Source: Vibrio bivalvicida
GTDB taxonomy: Bacteria; Pseudomonadota; Gammaproteobacteria; Enterobacterales; Vibrionaceae
DNA: 64,000 nt
Direction of reading: 5' to 3'
NCBI RefSeq assembly: GCF_001399455.2
Contig: NZ_LLEI02000018.1
Location: forward strand, 1-64,000
Position 1 is the stretch's first letter. Every line of letters begins with the position of its first letter. The notes beneath the pieces were generated by a model. That model saw only the letters and a program-made list of their open reading frames with translations. It made no database searches and was not told where the DNA came from. A program made the translations under genes and the position numbers. Shown one piece after another: positions 9,878 through 17,544 of the stretch.

Positions 9878-9913
9878 CCTTTTTAGTTTGGTTTGGGGGT
9901 GAGGGAACCCAAA
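9878..9913 (-). promoter_or_regulatory. Candidate preQ1-I riboswitch in the yhhQ leader
   Basis: Read on the minus strand, a 6-bp stem TTTGGG (9908-9913) / CCCAAA (9892-9897) encloses a loop starting UUC and ending ACC, followed by an A-rich tail containing AAACTAAAAAGG. The loop trinucleotide CCU (9902-9904) can pair with AGG (9878-9880) in the tail to make the H-type pseudoknot of class I preQ1 aptamers, and that AGG is the Shine-Dalgarno of yhhQ, 6 nt before its ATG. This is the geometry of a translational preQ1-I switch. Known biology: preQ1-I aptamers precede COG1738 transporter genes in some bacteria. Identification is by eye only. Confidence 0.75.
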
Positions 9914-10002
9914 TCGAATCACTTCCAGCCAAGGAAGGACACTTACCAACAATGTTAAATGAAATTAGGGTCGATATTTTATAACAAATATCGCGGCGGG
10001 CG

Positions 10003-10030
10003 ATTATACATTAACCAACTTCACCTGCAA
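10003..10030 (-). promoter_or_regulatory. Promoter for yhhQ
   Basis: On the minus strand a -35 TTGCAG (10025-10030) and a perfect -10 TATAAT (10003-10008) are 16 bp apart, predicting a transcript start near 9996 and a leader of about 125 nt that contains the aptamer. A perfect inverted repeat (10020-10038) overlaps the -35, and a second one, CGATATTT-n6-AAATATCG (9972-9993), begins at the predicted transcript start. Confidence 0.6.
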
Positions 10031-10068
10031 TAGGTGAAATTGAAGCAATCGTTAGCGTCATGTTCTAC

Positions 10069-10389
10069 TTAGAAACCTCGTTGAAAAAGAGAAGCGAGGA
10101 AGTCGAGCTCTTCTTTTGAATCATCAATCGCCAGCGCTTCAAACCAGATACACTCACTGTAATGTTCTGATTTAAGAAATAGTTGGCAGCCTTCAAAGTC
10201 AATCAACCAAGAATGAATATCTGCATCCCACTGCTTTTCAACCACCGAAGCAGACAGCAGCTTAATAAGTTTTTCTGCAAGCTGGGGAAAGCTATCAAAA
10301 TCAAACCGCGGAGCACGAATGATGATGCGCCCCTCTTCTACCTGATAATCAAGCAGACCAAATTCCGTTTGTGGTGTGACATCAGCCAT
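10069..10389 (-). CDS. Small conserved protein, DUF3630-like (106 aa)
   Basis: Acidic soluble protein without signal peptide or membrane segment. I recall a DUF3630 family of about 100 aa encoded next to recQ in Vibrio and relatives, and this fits by size and location, but I cannot confirm it. It contains alternating strand/helix segments (RIIIRAPRFDFDSFPQLAEKLIKLL, WLIDFEGCQLFLKS). Its start overlaps the end of recQ by 8 bp, so it is very likely translated from the recQ message. Confidence 0.7.
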   Translation of the reverse strand: MADVTPQTEFGLLDYQVEEGRIIIRAPRFDFDSFPQLAEKLIKLLSASVVEKQWDADIHSWLIDFEGCQLFLKSEHYSECIWFEALAIDDSKEELDFLASLFQRGF

Positions 10390-12220
10390 GATTTGTTAAG
10401 TGCTCCTGAATAAGATCTAAGAATGGGTCGGCGTATTTTTCTAACTTGCGCTGCCCCACTCCGTTTACGGCAAGCATTTCACCGTAAGAGGTCGGCAGTA
10501 TTTCTGCCATATCAATTAATGTCGCGTCACTGAACACTACGTATGGTGGTAGGCCATCTTCATCAGCAATGGCTTTGCGAAGCTTACGCAACTTAGCAAA
10601 TAGCTTCTTATCATAGTTTTTACTCGAAAGCTTATCAGATTTAGCTGCACGAGCCGCGGTATCAAGACGTGGCACAGCGAGTTCCAAAGACATATCACCA
10701 CGCAATAGTGGCCTTGCTTCTTCGGTTAACTGCAAGGTGGAGTTGCGAGTGATATTTTGGAACAACAAACCTTTATGGATTAACTGACGAAACACACTCA
10801 CCCAATAGTCGTGGCTGTTTTCACGCCCGAGTCCATAGGTCGACAGCTTGTCATGACCGTTTTCACGAATGCGGATGTTTTGCATGCCACGCAGAACTTC
10901 AACTACGTAGCCCATACCAAAGCTTTGATTGACGCGATAAACACAAGAAAGTGCCTTTTGCGCTTGCTCCGTGGCATCAAAATGTTTAGGTGGATCTAGA
11001 CAGATATCGCAATTACCACAAGGCTTCTCGCGGTACTCGCCAAAATAGTTAAGTAGAACTTGGCGACGGCAGGTTTGTGCTTCGGCAAAAGCACTCATCG
11101 CGTTGAGCTTATGTGCTTCAACCTGCTTTTGCGGGCCGTCGTCTTTTTCATCTAGCATGCGCCGCAACCAGCTAATATCCGCAGGGTCATACAACATCAT
11201 CGCCTCTGCAGGCAAGCCATCTCGACCTGCACGACCTGTCTCTTGGTAATAAGATTCGATGTTGCGTGGGATATCAAAATGCACCACAAAACGGACATTG
11301 GGTTTATTGATTCCCATGCCAAACGCCACTGTCGCAACAACAATCTGGATATCATCACGTTGAAACGCTTCTTGGACATAAGCACGCTCATCCGCATCAA
11401 GTCCGGCATGATAACTGGCAGCACGAAGCCCGTTGTTGCACAGCTTCTCAGTCACCATCTCCACTTTCTTACGGCTACCGCAATAGATAATGCCGCAACT
11501 GCCACGTTGCCCTTCAAGAAAGCGTACCACTTGTGAAATAGGTTTGTGCTTTTCCACTAAGGTGTAACGAATGTTTGGACGATCAAAACTACCAAGATAG
11601 GTATGCGGCTCATCCAATTGTAGGCGCTGCATTATGTCTTTACGCGTTGCATCATCTGCGGTTGCGGTCAGTGCCATAACAGGAACGAGCGGAAAGTGCT
11701 GCTTAAGTTGTCCTAATGACGCATATTCTGGTCTGAAATCATGCCCCCACTGTGAGATACAATGCGCTTCATCAACCGCAATCATAGACAGGGAAACATT
11801 TTCCAAACGCTCGATAAAATCGCGCATCAATACTCGTTCTGGAGAGACATAAACCAGTTTTAAAGCGCCGGAATGCATGCGGTTATACACCGAGATCAGA
11901 TCTTCACGTGGCATTGTAGAGTTAATGCATTCAGCCGCCACCCCATTAGCCTTAAGCTGGTCTACCTGATCCTTCATCAAAGAAATCAGTGGTGAAATGA
12001 CTAGGGTTAGGCCCTCTTTTGCTAACGCAGGGATTTGATAGCATAAAGATTTACCACCACCGGTTGGCATAATGACCAAACTGTCTTGTCCAGCGACGGC
12101 TGATTCGATCACTTCTTGCTGACCATCACGAAAGCTTTGATAACCAAAAACATCTTCGAGGATGGTTTGTGGCGTCGGCAAATCGGCTGAAGGTTGCTGG
12201 GCTAAAAGTATCGAGGTCAT
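10382..12220 (-). CDS. recQ: ATP-dependent DNA helicase RecQ (612 aa)
   Basis: 3'-5' helicase of the RecF recombination pathway. Motifs in order: FRDGQQEVIESAV (motif 0), Walker A MPTGGGKSLCYQ, DEAH box AVDEAHCISQWGHDFRPEY, SAT-like ALTATAD, motif VI QETGRAGRDGLPAEA, the zinc-binding Cys set (C-x16-17-C-x2-C-x2-C in QTCRRQVLLNYFGE...CGNCDIC), winged helix, and a C-terminal HRDC domain (about 535-605). Length equals the E. coli protein (about 609 aa). It precedes the DUF3630-like gene with an 8-bp overlap. A short 9-bp tandem GCGCATCAA lies in the upstream region (12251-12269). Confidence 0.97.
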   Translation of the reverse strand: MTSILLAQQPSADLPTPQTILEDVFGYQSFRDGQQEVIESAVAGQDSLVIMPTGGGKSLCYQIPALAKEGLTLVISPLISLMKDQVDQLKANGVAAECINSTMPREDLISVYNRMHSGALKLVYVSPERVLMRDFIERLENVSLSMIAVDEAHCISQWGHDFRPEYASLGQLKQHFPLVPVMALTATADDATRKDIMQRLQLDEPHTYLGSFDRPNIRYTLVEKHKPISQVVRFLEGQRGSCGIIYCGSRKKVEMVTEKLCNNGLRAASYHAGLDADERAYVQEAFQRDDIQIVVATVAFGMGINKPNVRFVVHFDIPRNIESYYQETGRAGRDGLPAEAMMLYDPADISWLRRMLDEKDDGPQKQVEAHKLNAMSAFAEAQTCRRQVLLNYFGEYREKPCGNCDICLDPPKHFDATEQAQKALSCVYRVNQSFGMGYVVEVLRGMQNIRIRENGHDKLSTYGLGRENSHDYWVSVFRQLIHKGLLFQNITRNSTLQLTEEARPLLRGDMSLELAVPRLDTAARAAKSDKLSSKNYDKKLFAKLRKLRKAIADEDGLPPYVVFSDATLIDMAEILPTSYGEMLAVNGVGQRKLEKYADPFLDLIQEHLTNHG

Positions 12221-12391
12221 GAACTATCTCAGTAGAGTTGCAGGGCAGAAGCGCATCAAGCGCATCAAGCGCAAGGGGCACATTGTAGTGGGGTTTAACG
12301 GTGAATAAAACCGCAAATTGTTAGGTGAATCGGATTATGCTCCTTATACTGCTTGTTTCAATTTGTAAAAATTATGATCGAGTAAAGCTAA

Positions 12392-13294
12392 ATGACTGCA
12401 GAAGAACAACAGCGAGCAAAACAGGGGGTCTTTCTTGCCATTGGGGCATACACCATGTGGGGTATCGCACCTATCTACTTCAAAGCTTTGGCCGAAGTCT
12501 CCCCGCTCGAGATTCTAAGCCACCGAGTGGTGTGGTCTTTCTTCTTACTCGCTGCCCTTCTTCACTTTGGTCGTCGTTGGCGTAATGTGCGCGACGTGAT
12601 CAAGTCGAAGCAAAAGCTGCTTTATTTAGTCACCACTGCAGTTTTGGTCGGTGCCAACTGGTTAATTTTTATCTGGGCGGTCAATTCTGACCATATGCTT
12701 GATGCCAGCCTTGGTTATTACATTAACCCCTTGATCAATGTATTACTTGGAATGCTATTTCTGGGTGAGAGACTGCGTAAATTGCAATGGTTTGCCGTTA
12801 CCCTTGCTGCTTGTGGTGTTTTTGTCCAACTGTTTGTGTTTGGCTCTATCCCAGTCGTTGCCATCGCCTTGGCTCTCAGCTTTGGCTTTTATGGCCTATT
12901 GCGCAAAAAAGTCAGCCTTGAAGCACAAACAGGCTTGTTTATAGAAACCTTAGTCTTGCTGCCTGCCGCAGCTATTTACTTACTGTGGATTGCAGATACA
13001 CCAACTTCGCACTTCACTCAAAACCCGCTCAACCTGAATCTATTACTAATTTCAGCAGGCATCATCACTACCTTGCCACTACTTTGTTTTACCGGAGCTG
13101 CAACTCGGCTTAAGTTATCAACACTCGGTTTTTTCCAGTATATAGGCCCAAGCCTAATGTTTTTACTCGCAGTGCTTGTCTATGGTGAAGTGTTCACAAT
13201 TGATAAGGCGATTACCTTTGCCTTTATTTGGGGTGCCTTAGTCGTATTTAGTGTTGACGGGCTAAGAAACAGTAGACAATCCAAAAAGCCTTAA
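12392..13294 (+). CDS. rarD: RarD, EamA/DMT-superfamily permease (300 aa)
   Basis: Inner-membrane protein with about ten hydrophobic segments. The N-terminal GVFLAIGAYTMWGIAPIYFKAL and EILSHRVVWSFF stretches are characteristic of the RarD group (named for a chloramphenicol-sensitivity gene; natural substrate not established). Length matches the family. A hairpin terminator follows at 13343-13371. Confidence 0.9.
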   Translation: MTAEEQQRAKQGVFLAIGAYTMWGIAPIYFKALAEVSPLEILSHRVVWSFFLLAALLHFGRRWRNVRDVIKSKQKLLYLVTTAVLVGANWLIFIWAVNSDHMLDASLGYYINPLINVLLGMLFLGERLRKLQWFAVTLAACGVFVQLFVFGSIPVVAIALALSFGFYGLLRKKVSLEAQTGLFIETLVLLPAAAIYLLWIADTPTSHFTQNPLNLNLLLISAGIITTLPLLCFTGAATRLKLSTLGFFQYIGPSLMFLLAVLVYGEVFTIDKAITFAFIWGALVVFSVDGLRNSRQSKKP

Positions 13295-13342
13295 CAGGAC
13301 ACCGATCGCTTTTTACAAGACAAATAACTTAGCCCAATATAT

Positions 13343-13371
13343 GCTTGATGAAATAGTCATCAAGCTTTTTT
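13343..13371 (+). terminator. Terminator of rarD, abutting the next start codon
   Basis: A perfect 8-bp stem GCTTGATG / CATCAAGC with a 7-nt loop is followed by TTTTTTG. It ends only about 6 bp before the ATG of the AraC-type gene at 13378. Confidence 0.8.
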
Positions 13372-13377
13372 GTTTTT

Positions 13378-14172
13378 ATGGATAAGGTCAATTACCACAG
13401 TACAGATAATAAAGAGATCAGCCTGATTGAAGCAAATTATCAGTCTTTTGCTTTCTCACGCCACTATCATCTTGATTTCCATATTGGTCTTATTACGGGT
13501 GGGCAACAAAAGTTCCACTATCAAGGAGCAAGTCATCATGTTGGTGAGGGGCAAATAGTTATCATGCCTCCCGATGAATTACATGATGGCAAATCCACAC
13601 TAGCGTCCGGCTATCAAACCCGTGTGTTTGCACTTAACCCAAATTGGCTTGGCGAGCTGGCTCAACTCAAACAACCTAGTGACCTGATTCATTTCAAACA
13701 CCTCATTATTTCAGATTCACAGGTATTCCAGTCTCTTAGTCAATTACACCAGTTGCTCACCAATAATAACGTCAGCCAGTTGACCAAAGACTGCTTACCC
13801 TACGAAGGGTTTGAGCGCTTGTTTAGCCATTATGGTAGTTTAGAGCAAAAATGCGCCGTCCCTCTCGGTAACCAGTCTATCGCGACCTTAAAAGAGTACC
13901 TGCTAGACAACCTTGACCAACCTGTACGCTTAGAGCAACTCTCTCAACTATGTGAATTGAGCCCAACTCAGTTTCAACGCCACTTTAAAGCCAAAGTAGG
14001 CTTAACGCCTTATGCATGGTTAAGCCGACTGCGTATGGAGCAAGGTATGAAGCTACTTAAGTCCGGAGTCAGTGGCACTGAAGTCGCCCACCAAATCGGT
14101 TTTTATGACCAGGCTCACTTTAGTAAAGCGTTTAAATCGACCTATGGTGTTAATCCATCAAACATTAGTTAG
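13378..14172 (+). CDS. AraC-family transcriptional regulator (264 aa)
   Basis: N-terminal cupin-like ligand-sensing domain (HYHLDFHIGLITGGQQKFHYQG and GEGQIVIMPPDELHDG, about 30-70) and C-terminal double helix-turn-helix (VRLEQLSQLCELSPTQFQRHFKAKVGLTPYAWLSRLRME and VAHQIGFYDQAHFSKAFKSTYG). The start at 13378 follows the T run of the rarD terminator and has no Shine-Dalgarno; an upstream in-frame stop (13354-13356) excludes a longer form. Lies 88 bp upstream of a LysE-type exporter in the same direction; AraC/LysE pairs often act as regulator and target, so it may control that exporter (inference). Confidence 0.88.
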   Translation: MDKVNYHSTDNKEISLIEANYQSFAFSRHYHLDFHIGLITGGQQKFHYQGASHHVGEGQIVIMPPDELHDGKSTLASGYQTRVFALNPNWLGELAQLKQPSDLIHFKHLIISDSQVFQSLSQLHQLLTNNNVSQLTKDCLPYEGFERLFSHYGSLEQKCAVPLGNQSIATLKEYLLDNLDQPVRLEQLSQLCELSPTQFQRHFKAKVGLTPYAWLSRLRMEQGMKLLKSGVSGTEVAHQIGFYDQAHFSKAFKSTYGVNPSNIS

Positions 14173-14260
14173 CTCGTTTTCAGCAAGTGTCAGTTTTTTA
14201 CAATCGCTTACCGATAATCCCTGCCACACTAGCGTCATCTTCCATTTATAAAGCTACCTG

Positions 14261-14929
14261 ATGAACGAACTGACTATCTTAACTACATTGGCCGTGGTTC
14301 ACTTTGTTGCTCTGATGAGCCCAGGGCCTGATTTTGCCTTGGTGGTGCAAAATGCCACACGCTACGGGCGTCAAACTGGGCTTTATATTGCTTTGGGCCT
14401 CTCTTGTGGCATCTTGCTGCATGCCATTCTTAGCTTAACTGGTATTAGCTACTTGGTGCATCAACAGCCTACTTTGTTTGCTTTGCTGCAATTAGCAGGT
14501 GCGAGCTACCTACTCTATCTGGGTTATGGAGCCCTCAAGGCAAGCTGGTCTAGCATCCGTGAAACTAAAGCCAATCAAACTAGCCCAGAGCAGCCAAGCC
14601 TATTACTCAGCAATAAGCGTGAGGCGTTTTCACAAGGCTTTGCAACCAATATCCTGAACCCCAAAGCTCTGGTGTTTTTTATCAGCCTAATGTCGAGCTT
14701 AGTACCAGCGAGCATGTCTGTAACTGGGAAGGGAATGGCATTGATGATCTTATGGGGAATTTCGTTACTGTGGTTTTCATTTCTTGCTTGGGCTCTGTCC
14801 ACCCAACGCATGCAGCGCAAGATTAAAGCCATGGCCCGCTACGTTGATGGATTATGTGGCTTTTTATTTGCCGTGATTGGTCTTGGTATTCTTTGGCAAT
14901 CTATTAGTGCGATTCTCGCCTTGTGGTAA
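14261..14929 (+). CDS. LysE/RhtB-family amino-acid exporter (222 aa)
   Basis: Inner-membrane exporter with about six hydrophobic segments. The N-terminal FVALMSPGPDFALVVQNATRYGRQTGLYIALGLSCGI is the LysE/RhtB signature, and NPKALVFFISLM is the second conserved block. The substrate cannot be told from sequence. Follows the AraC-type gene. Confidence 0.88.
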   Translation: MNELTILTTLAVVHFVALMSPGPDFALVVQNATRYGRQTGLYIALGLSCGILLHAILSLTGISYLVHQQPTLFALLQLAGASYLLYLGYGALKASWSSIRETKANQTSPEQPSLLLSNKREAFSQGFATNILNPKALVFFISLMSSLVPASMSVTGKGMALMILWGISLLWFSFLAWALSTQRMQRKIKAMARYVDGLCGFLFAVIGLGILWQSISAILALW

Positions 14930-15038
14930 TCGTTCGGTGTCTAAAATTTGATTCAAGATTACAAATTGATAACAAATCCTTAGACCTCAAGCTATTCCAC
15001 TGTCACTCTTGGTCTGCATAAATAAAAAGGAGAACAAG

Positions 15039-16787
15039 ATGCAGTGGAAACTCAAATTTCTAACTACCTGTTTGCTTGCAACATCAGCGACGGCCTGGGC
15101 CAACCAAGCGGCTGATTCTGTAGCACCTGAGCACAGTAGCGGCTTAGAACAAAAGCAACTCGTTACTGCGAAAGAGTGGATGGTGACGGCGGCGAATCCA
15201 ATCGCAACCCAAGCGGGCGCTGATATTCTTGCCAAAGGGGGTAACGCGATTGATGCTATGGTCACCACCCAGCTAATGCTAGGTTTGGTTGAACCACAAT
15301 CTTCAGGTATTGGTGGTGGCGCGTTCCTTGTCTATTGGGACGCTAAAAATCAGCAACTTACGACGTATGATGGGCGAGAAACAGCGCCACTCGATGCGAC
15401 ACCTCGTCTATTCCAAGACGACAATGGCGAACCACTGAAGTTTTACGACGCTGTAGTAGGCGGGCGCTCAGTTGGTACGCCGGGTACCGTCAAGTTGATG
15501 TGGGGTACTCACCAAAAATACGGCAAACTTGCTTGGGCAGATCTTATCCAACCTGTTGTCGACGTTGCCAAACAAGGCTTTGAGATCAGTCCACGCCTAG
15601 CGACACTGATCGAGAAAGATGCCGAGCGTCTAAGCCGCTTTGCCACCACCAAAGCCTACTTCTTCAATTCTGATGGCTCACCTAAAACGGCGGGTACCTT
15701 ACTTAAAAACCCAGAGTATGCAGCAACACTCACTGCGATTGCTAAAGGTGGCGCGCAAGCTTTCTATCAAGGTGAAATCGCTGAAGATATTATCGAAACG
15801 GTGCAGAATGCCGCAGGTAACCCAGGAGTGCTCGCCCAGAAAGACTTTGATGCGTACTCAATTAAGCAAAGAGAAGCGGTGTGCTCGGCTTACCAAAGTT
15901 TTGATGTCTGTGGTATGGCTCCACCAAGTTCAGGTGCACTCACCGTCGGCCAAATCCTATCTATCACCGAGAACTTCGATCTCAAGTCTTGGGGGCCGGA
16001 CAATGCGAAGTCGTGGCAAGTAATTGCAGATGCATCTCGCTTAGCCTTTGCCGACCGCGGTATGTATATGGCTGATGAAGACTTTGTACCTATGCCAACT
16101 AAGGGCCTTCTCGATAAAGAATATCTTAAACAGCGCGCACAGCTTATCCAGCCGGGTAAAGCGCTAGAGTCTGTTAGCGCAGGTAATCCACCGTGGAGCT
16201 ATGCACAACGTCAAAGCATGGATGAGTCGATCGAACTGCCTTCAACTAGTCACTTCAATGTGGTCGACAAGCAAGGCAACGTTGTTTCCATCACAACGAC
16301 TATTGAGAATGCATTTGGCTCACGCTTGATGACCAATGGTTTCCTACTCAACAATGAGCTAACGGATTTCTCTTTCCGCACCCATAAAGAAGGTAAGCCT
16401 ATTGCCAACCGTTTAGAGCCAGGTAAACGGCCACGCTCATCTATGGCACCAACCATCATCATGCAAGATGATAAACCATATATGGCCATTGGCTCACCGG
16501 GTGGTAGTCGTATCATCGGCTATGTAGCGCAAGCAATTATTGCCCACACTCAATGGGGAATGGATATTCAGCAAGCAACGAATCAACCGCACCTATTGAA
16601 CCGTTTTGGCACTTTAGACGTAGAGCAAGGTACCAGCGCGGAACAATTCAAACCAGAACTAGAAAAAATGGGTTTTGAGGTTAATGTTCGCGACCTAAAC
16701 TCAGGATTACACGCCATTTTACTGCAAGATAACCAATTGCAAGGCGCAGCCGATCCACGACGTGAAGGTACAGCAATCGGTAAATAG
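15039..16787 (+). CDS. ggt: Gamma-glutamyltransferase (582 aa)
   Basis: Periplasmic enzyme that hydrolyses or transfers the gamma-glutamyl group of glutathione; made as a precursor that cleaves itself into two subunits. The start MQWKLKFLTTC follows an AAGGAG site and starts a signal peptide with cleavage near AWA. The family blocks are visible: AANPIATQAGADILAKGGNAIDA, EPQSSGIGGGAFLVY, the autoprocessing site in PSTSHFNVVDKQGNVVSIT where Thr is the new N-terminal nucleophile, and the substrate loop SPGGSRIIGYV. Length agrees with E. coli Ggt (580 aa). Confidence 0.95.
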   Translation: MQWKLKFLTTCLLATSATAWANQAADSVAPEHSSGLEQKQLVTAKEWMVTAANPIATQAGADILAKGGNAIDAMVTTQLMLGLVEPQSSGIGGGAFLVYWDAKNQQLTTYDGRETAPLDATPRLFQDDNGEPLKFYDAVVGGRSVGTPGTVKLMWGTHQKYGKLAWADLIQPVVDVAKQGFEISPRLATLIEKDAERLSRFATTKAYFFNSDGSPKTAGTLLKNPEYAATLTAIAKGGAQAFYQGEIAEDIIETVQNAAGNPGVLAQKDFDAYSIKQREAVCSAYQSFDVCGMAPPSSGALTVGQILSITENFDLKSWGPDNAKSWQVIADASRLAFADRGMYMADEDFVPMPTKGLLDKEYLKQRAQLIQPGKALESVSAGNPPWSYAQRQSMDESIELPSTSHFNVVDKQGNVVSITTTIENAFGSRLMTNGFLLNNELTDFSFRTHKEGKPIANRLEPGKRPRSSMAPTIIMQDDKPYMAIGSPGGSRIIGYVAQAIIAHTQWGMDIQQATNQPHLLNRFGTLDVEQGTSAEQFKPELEKMGFEVNVRDLNSGLHAILLQDNQLQGAADPRREGTAIGK

Positions 16788-16957
16788 GGCAAATCGACTC
16801 ACTTGCTTGTGCGAGATCTCTCACAGGCAAGTGAGTAAAAATAGCTTTTTGACTGAGAAAAATGTAATCAACAGACCATAAGCTGCTGTTTTTTAATGGT
16901 ACGTATAAAACATAAGCGAATTTTTATGTAGAAAAACGTTTGCCTTATATTGCTGAA

Positions 16958-17400
16958 ATTCATTAGACGCGTAATATGAATGGTGTCGGAAGGATACTGA
17001 CACGGAACAGGAAACTACCACGGATTAGGTAATCTTCAGGAAGAAGATACGGTTGCTTAGGATGAGTAATCGGCACGGATAGCAAATTGGACATTGAACG
17101 GACGCAATAGTAACTAGGATGGTTGCTACTAAGGATGGGAAGTGGACACCTCTGGACGAGGAAAGGACTTATCATCAGGATGATGAAAAGGACACCGCTC
17201 AAGGAACAAGCGAAGTGAGCTAACGAGGATTGTTAGCAGACCAGGATAGGGTCAAGGACACCGCTAGGATGGCGATGAATGGACTAAGCTGAAGGACGTC
17301 AGCATACTATCAAGGATTTGATGCATGGAGCACTTATAGTAGCCGGATTGCTGCGAGTAAGACTATAACCCCGATGGGCCTTGGCCCTCGGGGTTTTTCT
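16958..17400 (+). ncRNA. csrB: CsrB-family regulatory RNA
   Basis: A non-coding stretch with about 29 GGA trinucleotides by hand count (mostly AGGA, ACGGA, AAGGAC), many placed in loops of small hairpins such as TTGCTACTAAGGATGGG and CATCAGGATGATG, and closed by a strong terminator. This is the signature of CsrB-type RNAs, which bind many CsrA dimers and relieve translational repression. A -10-like TATATT (16946-16951) predicts the 5' end near 16958; this end is approximate. Vibrios are known to carry several Csr RNAs controlled by VarS/VarA. A 79-codon minus-strand reading here is a chance shadow. Confidence 0.88.
17367..17400 (+). terminator. Terminator of the CsrB-type RNA
   Basis: The stem AACCCCGA(T)GGGCC / GGCCCTCGGGGTT is followed by a run of five T. 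Confidence 0.85.
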
Positions 17401-17544
17401 TTATCTTTTCTCTTCATATTGGAACTTTAGACTGCGTTGCCTGCTTTCATTCGCCCCATCACATAGGTTCCCTATGCTCAGGGGACTCGTTCAATTGTCG
17501 CCTTGTCTGCAAGCTCAACTATTTTGAGAAAATGGGGTTGGTGT
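17401..17544. other. Intergenic segment with inverted repeat, possible dispersed repeat
   Basis: No gene is seen. The segment has CATAGG-TTC-CCTATG (17463-17477) flanked by sequence whose look (CGTTGCCTGC, CAACTATTTTGAG) resembles recurring Vibrio intergenic DNA as I remember it. This cannot be tested within the window. Confidence 0.3.

Noticed and set aside
16963..17202. 79-codon minus-strand reading inside the CsrB-type RNA
   Set aside because: A shadow of the GGA-repeat RNA; no ribosome-binding site.
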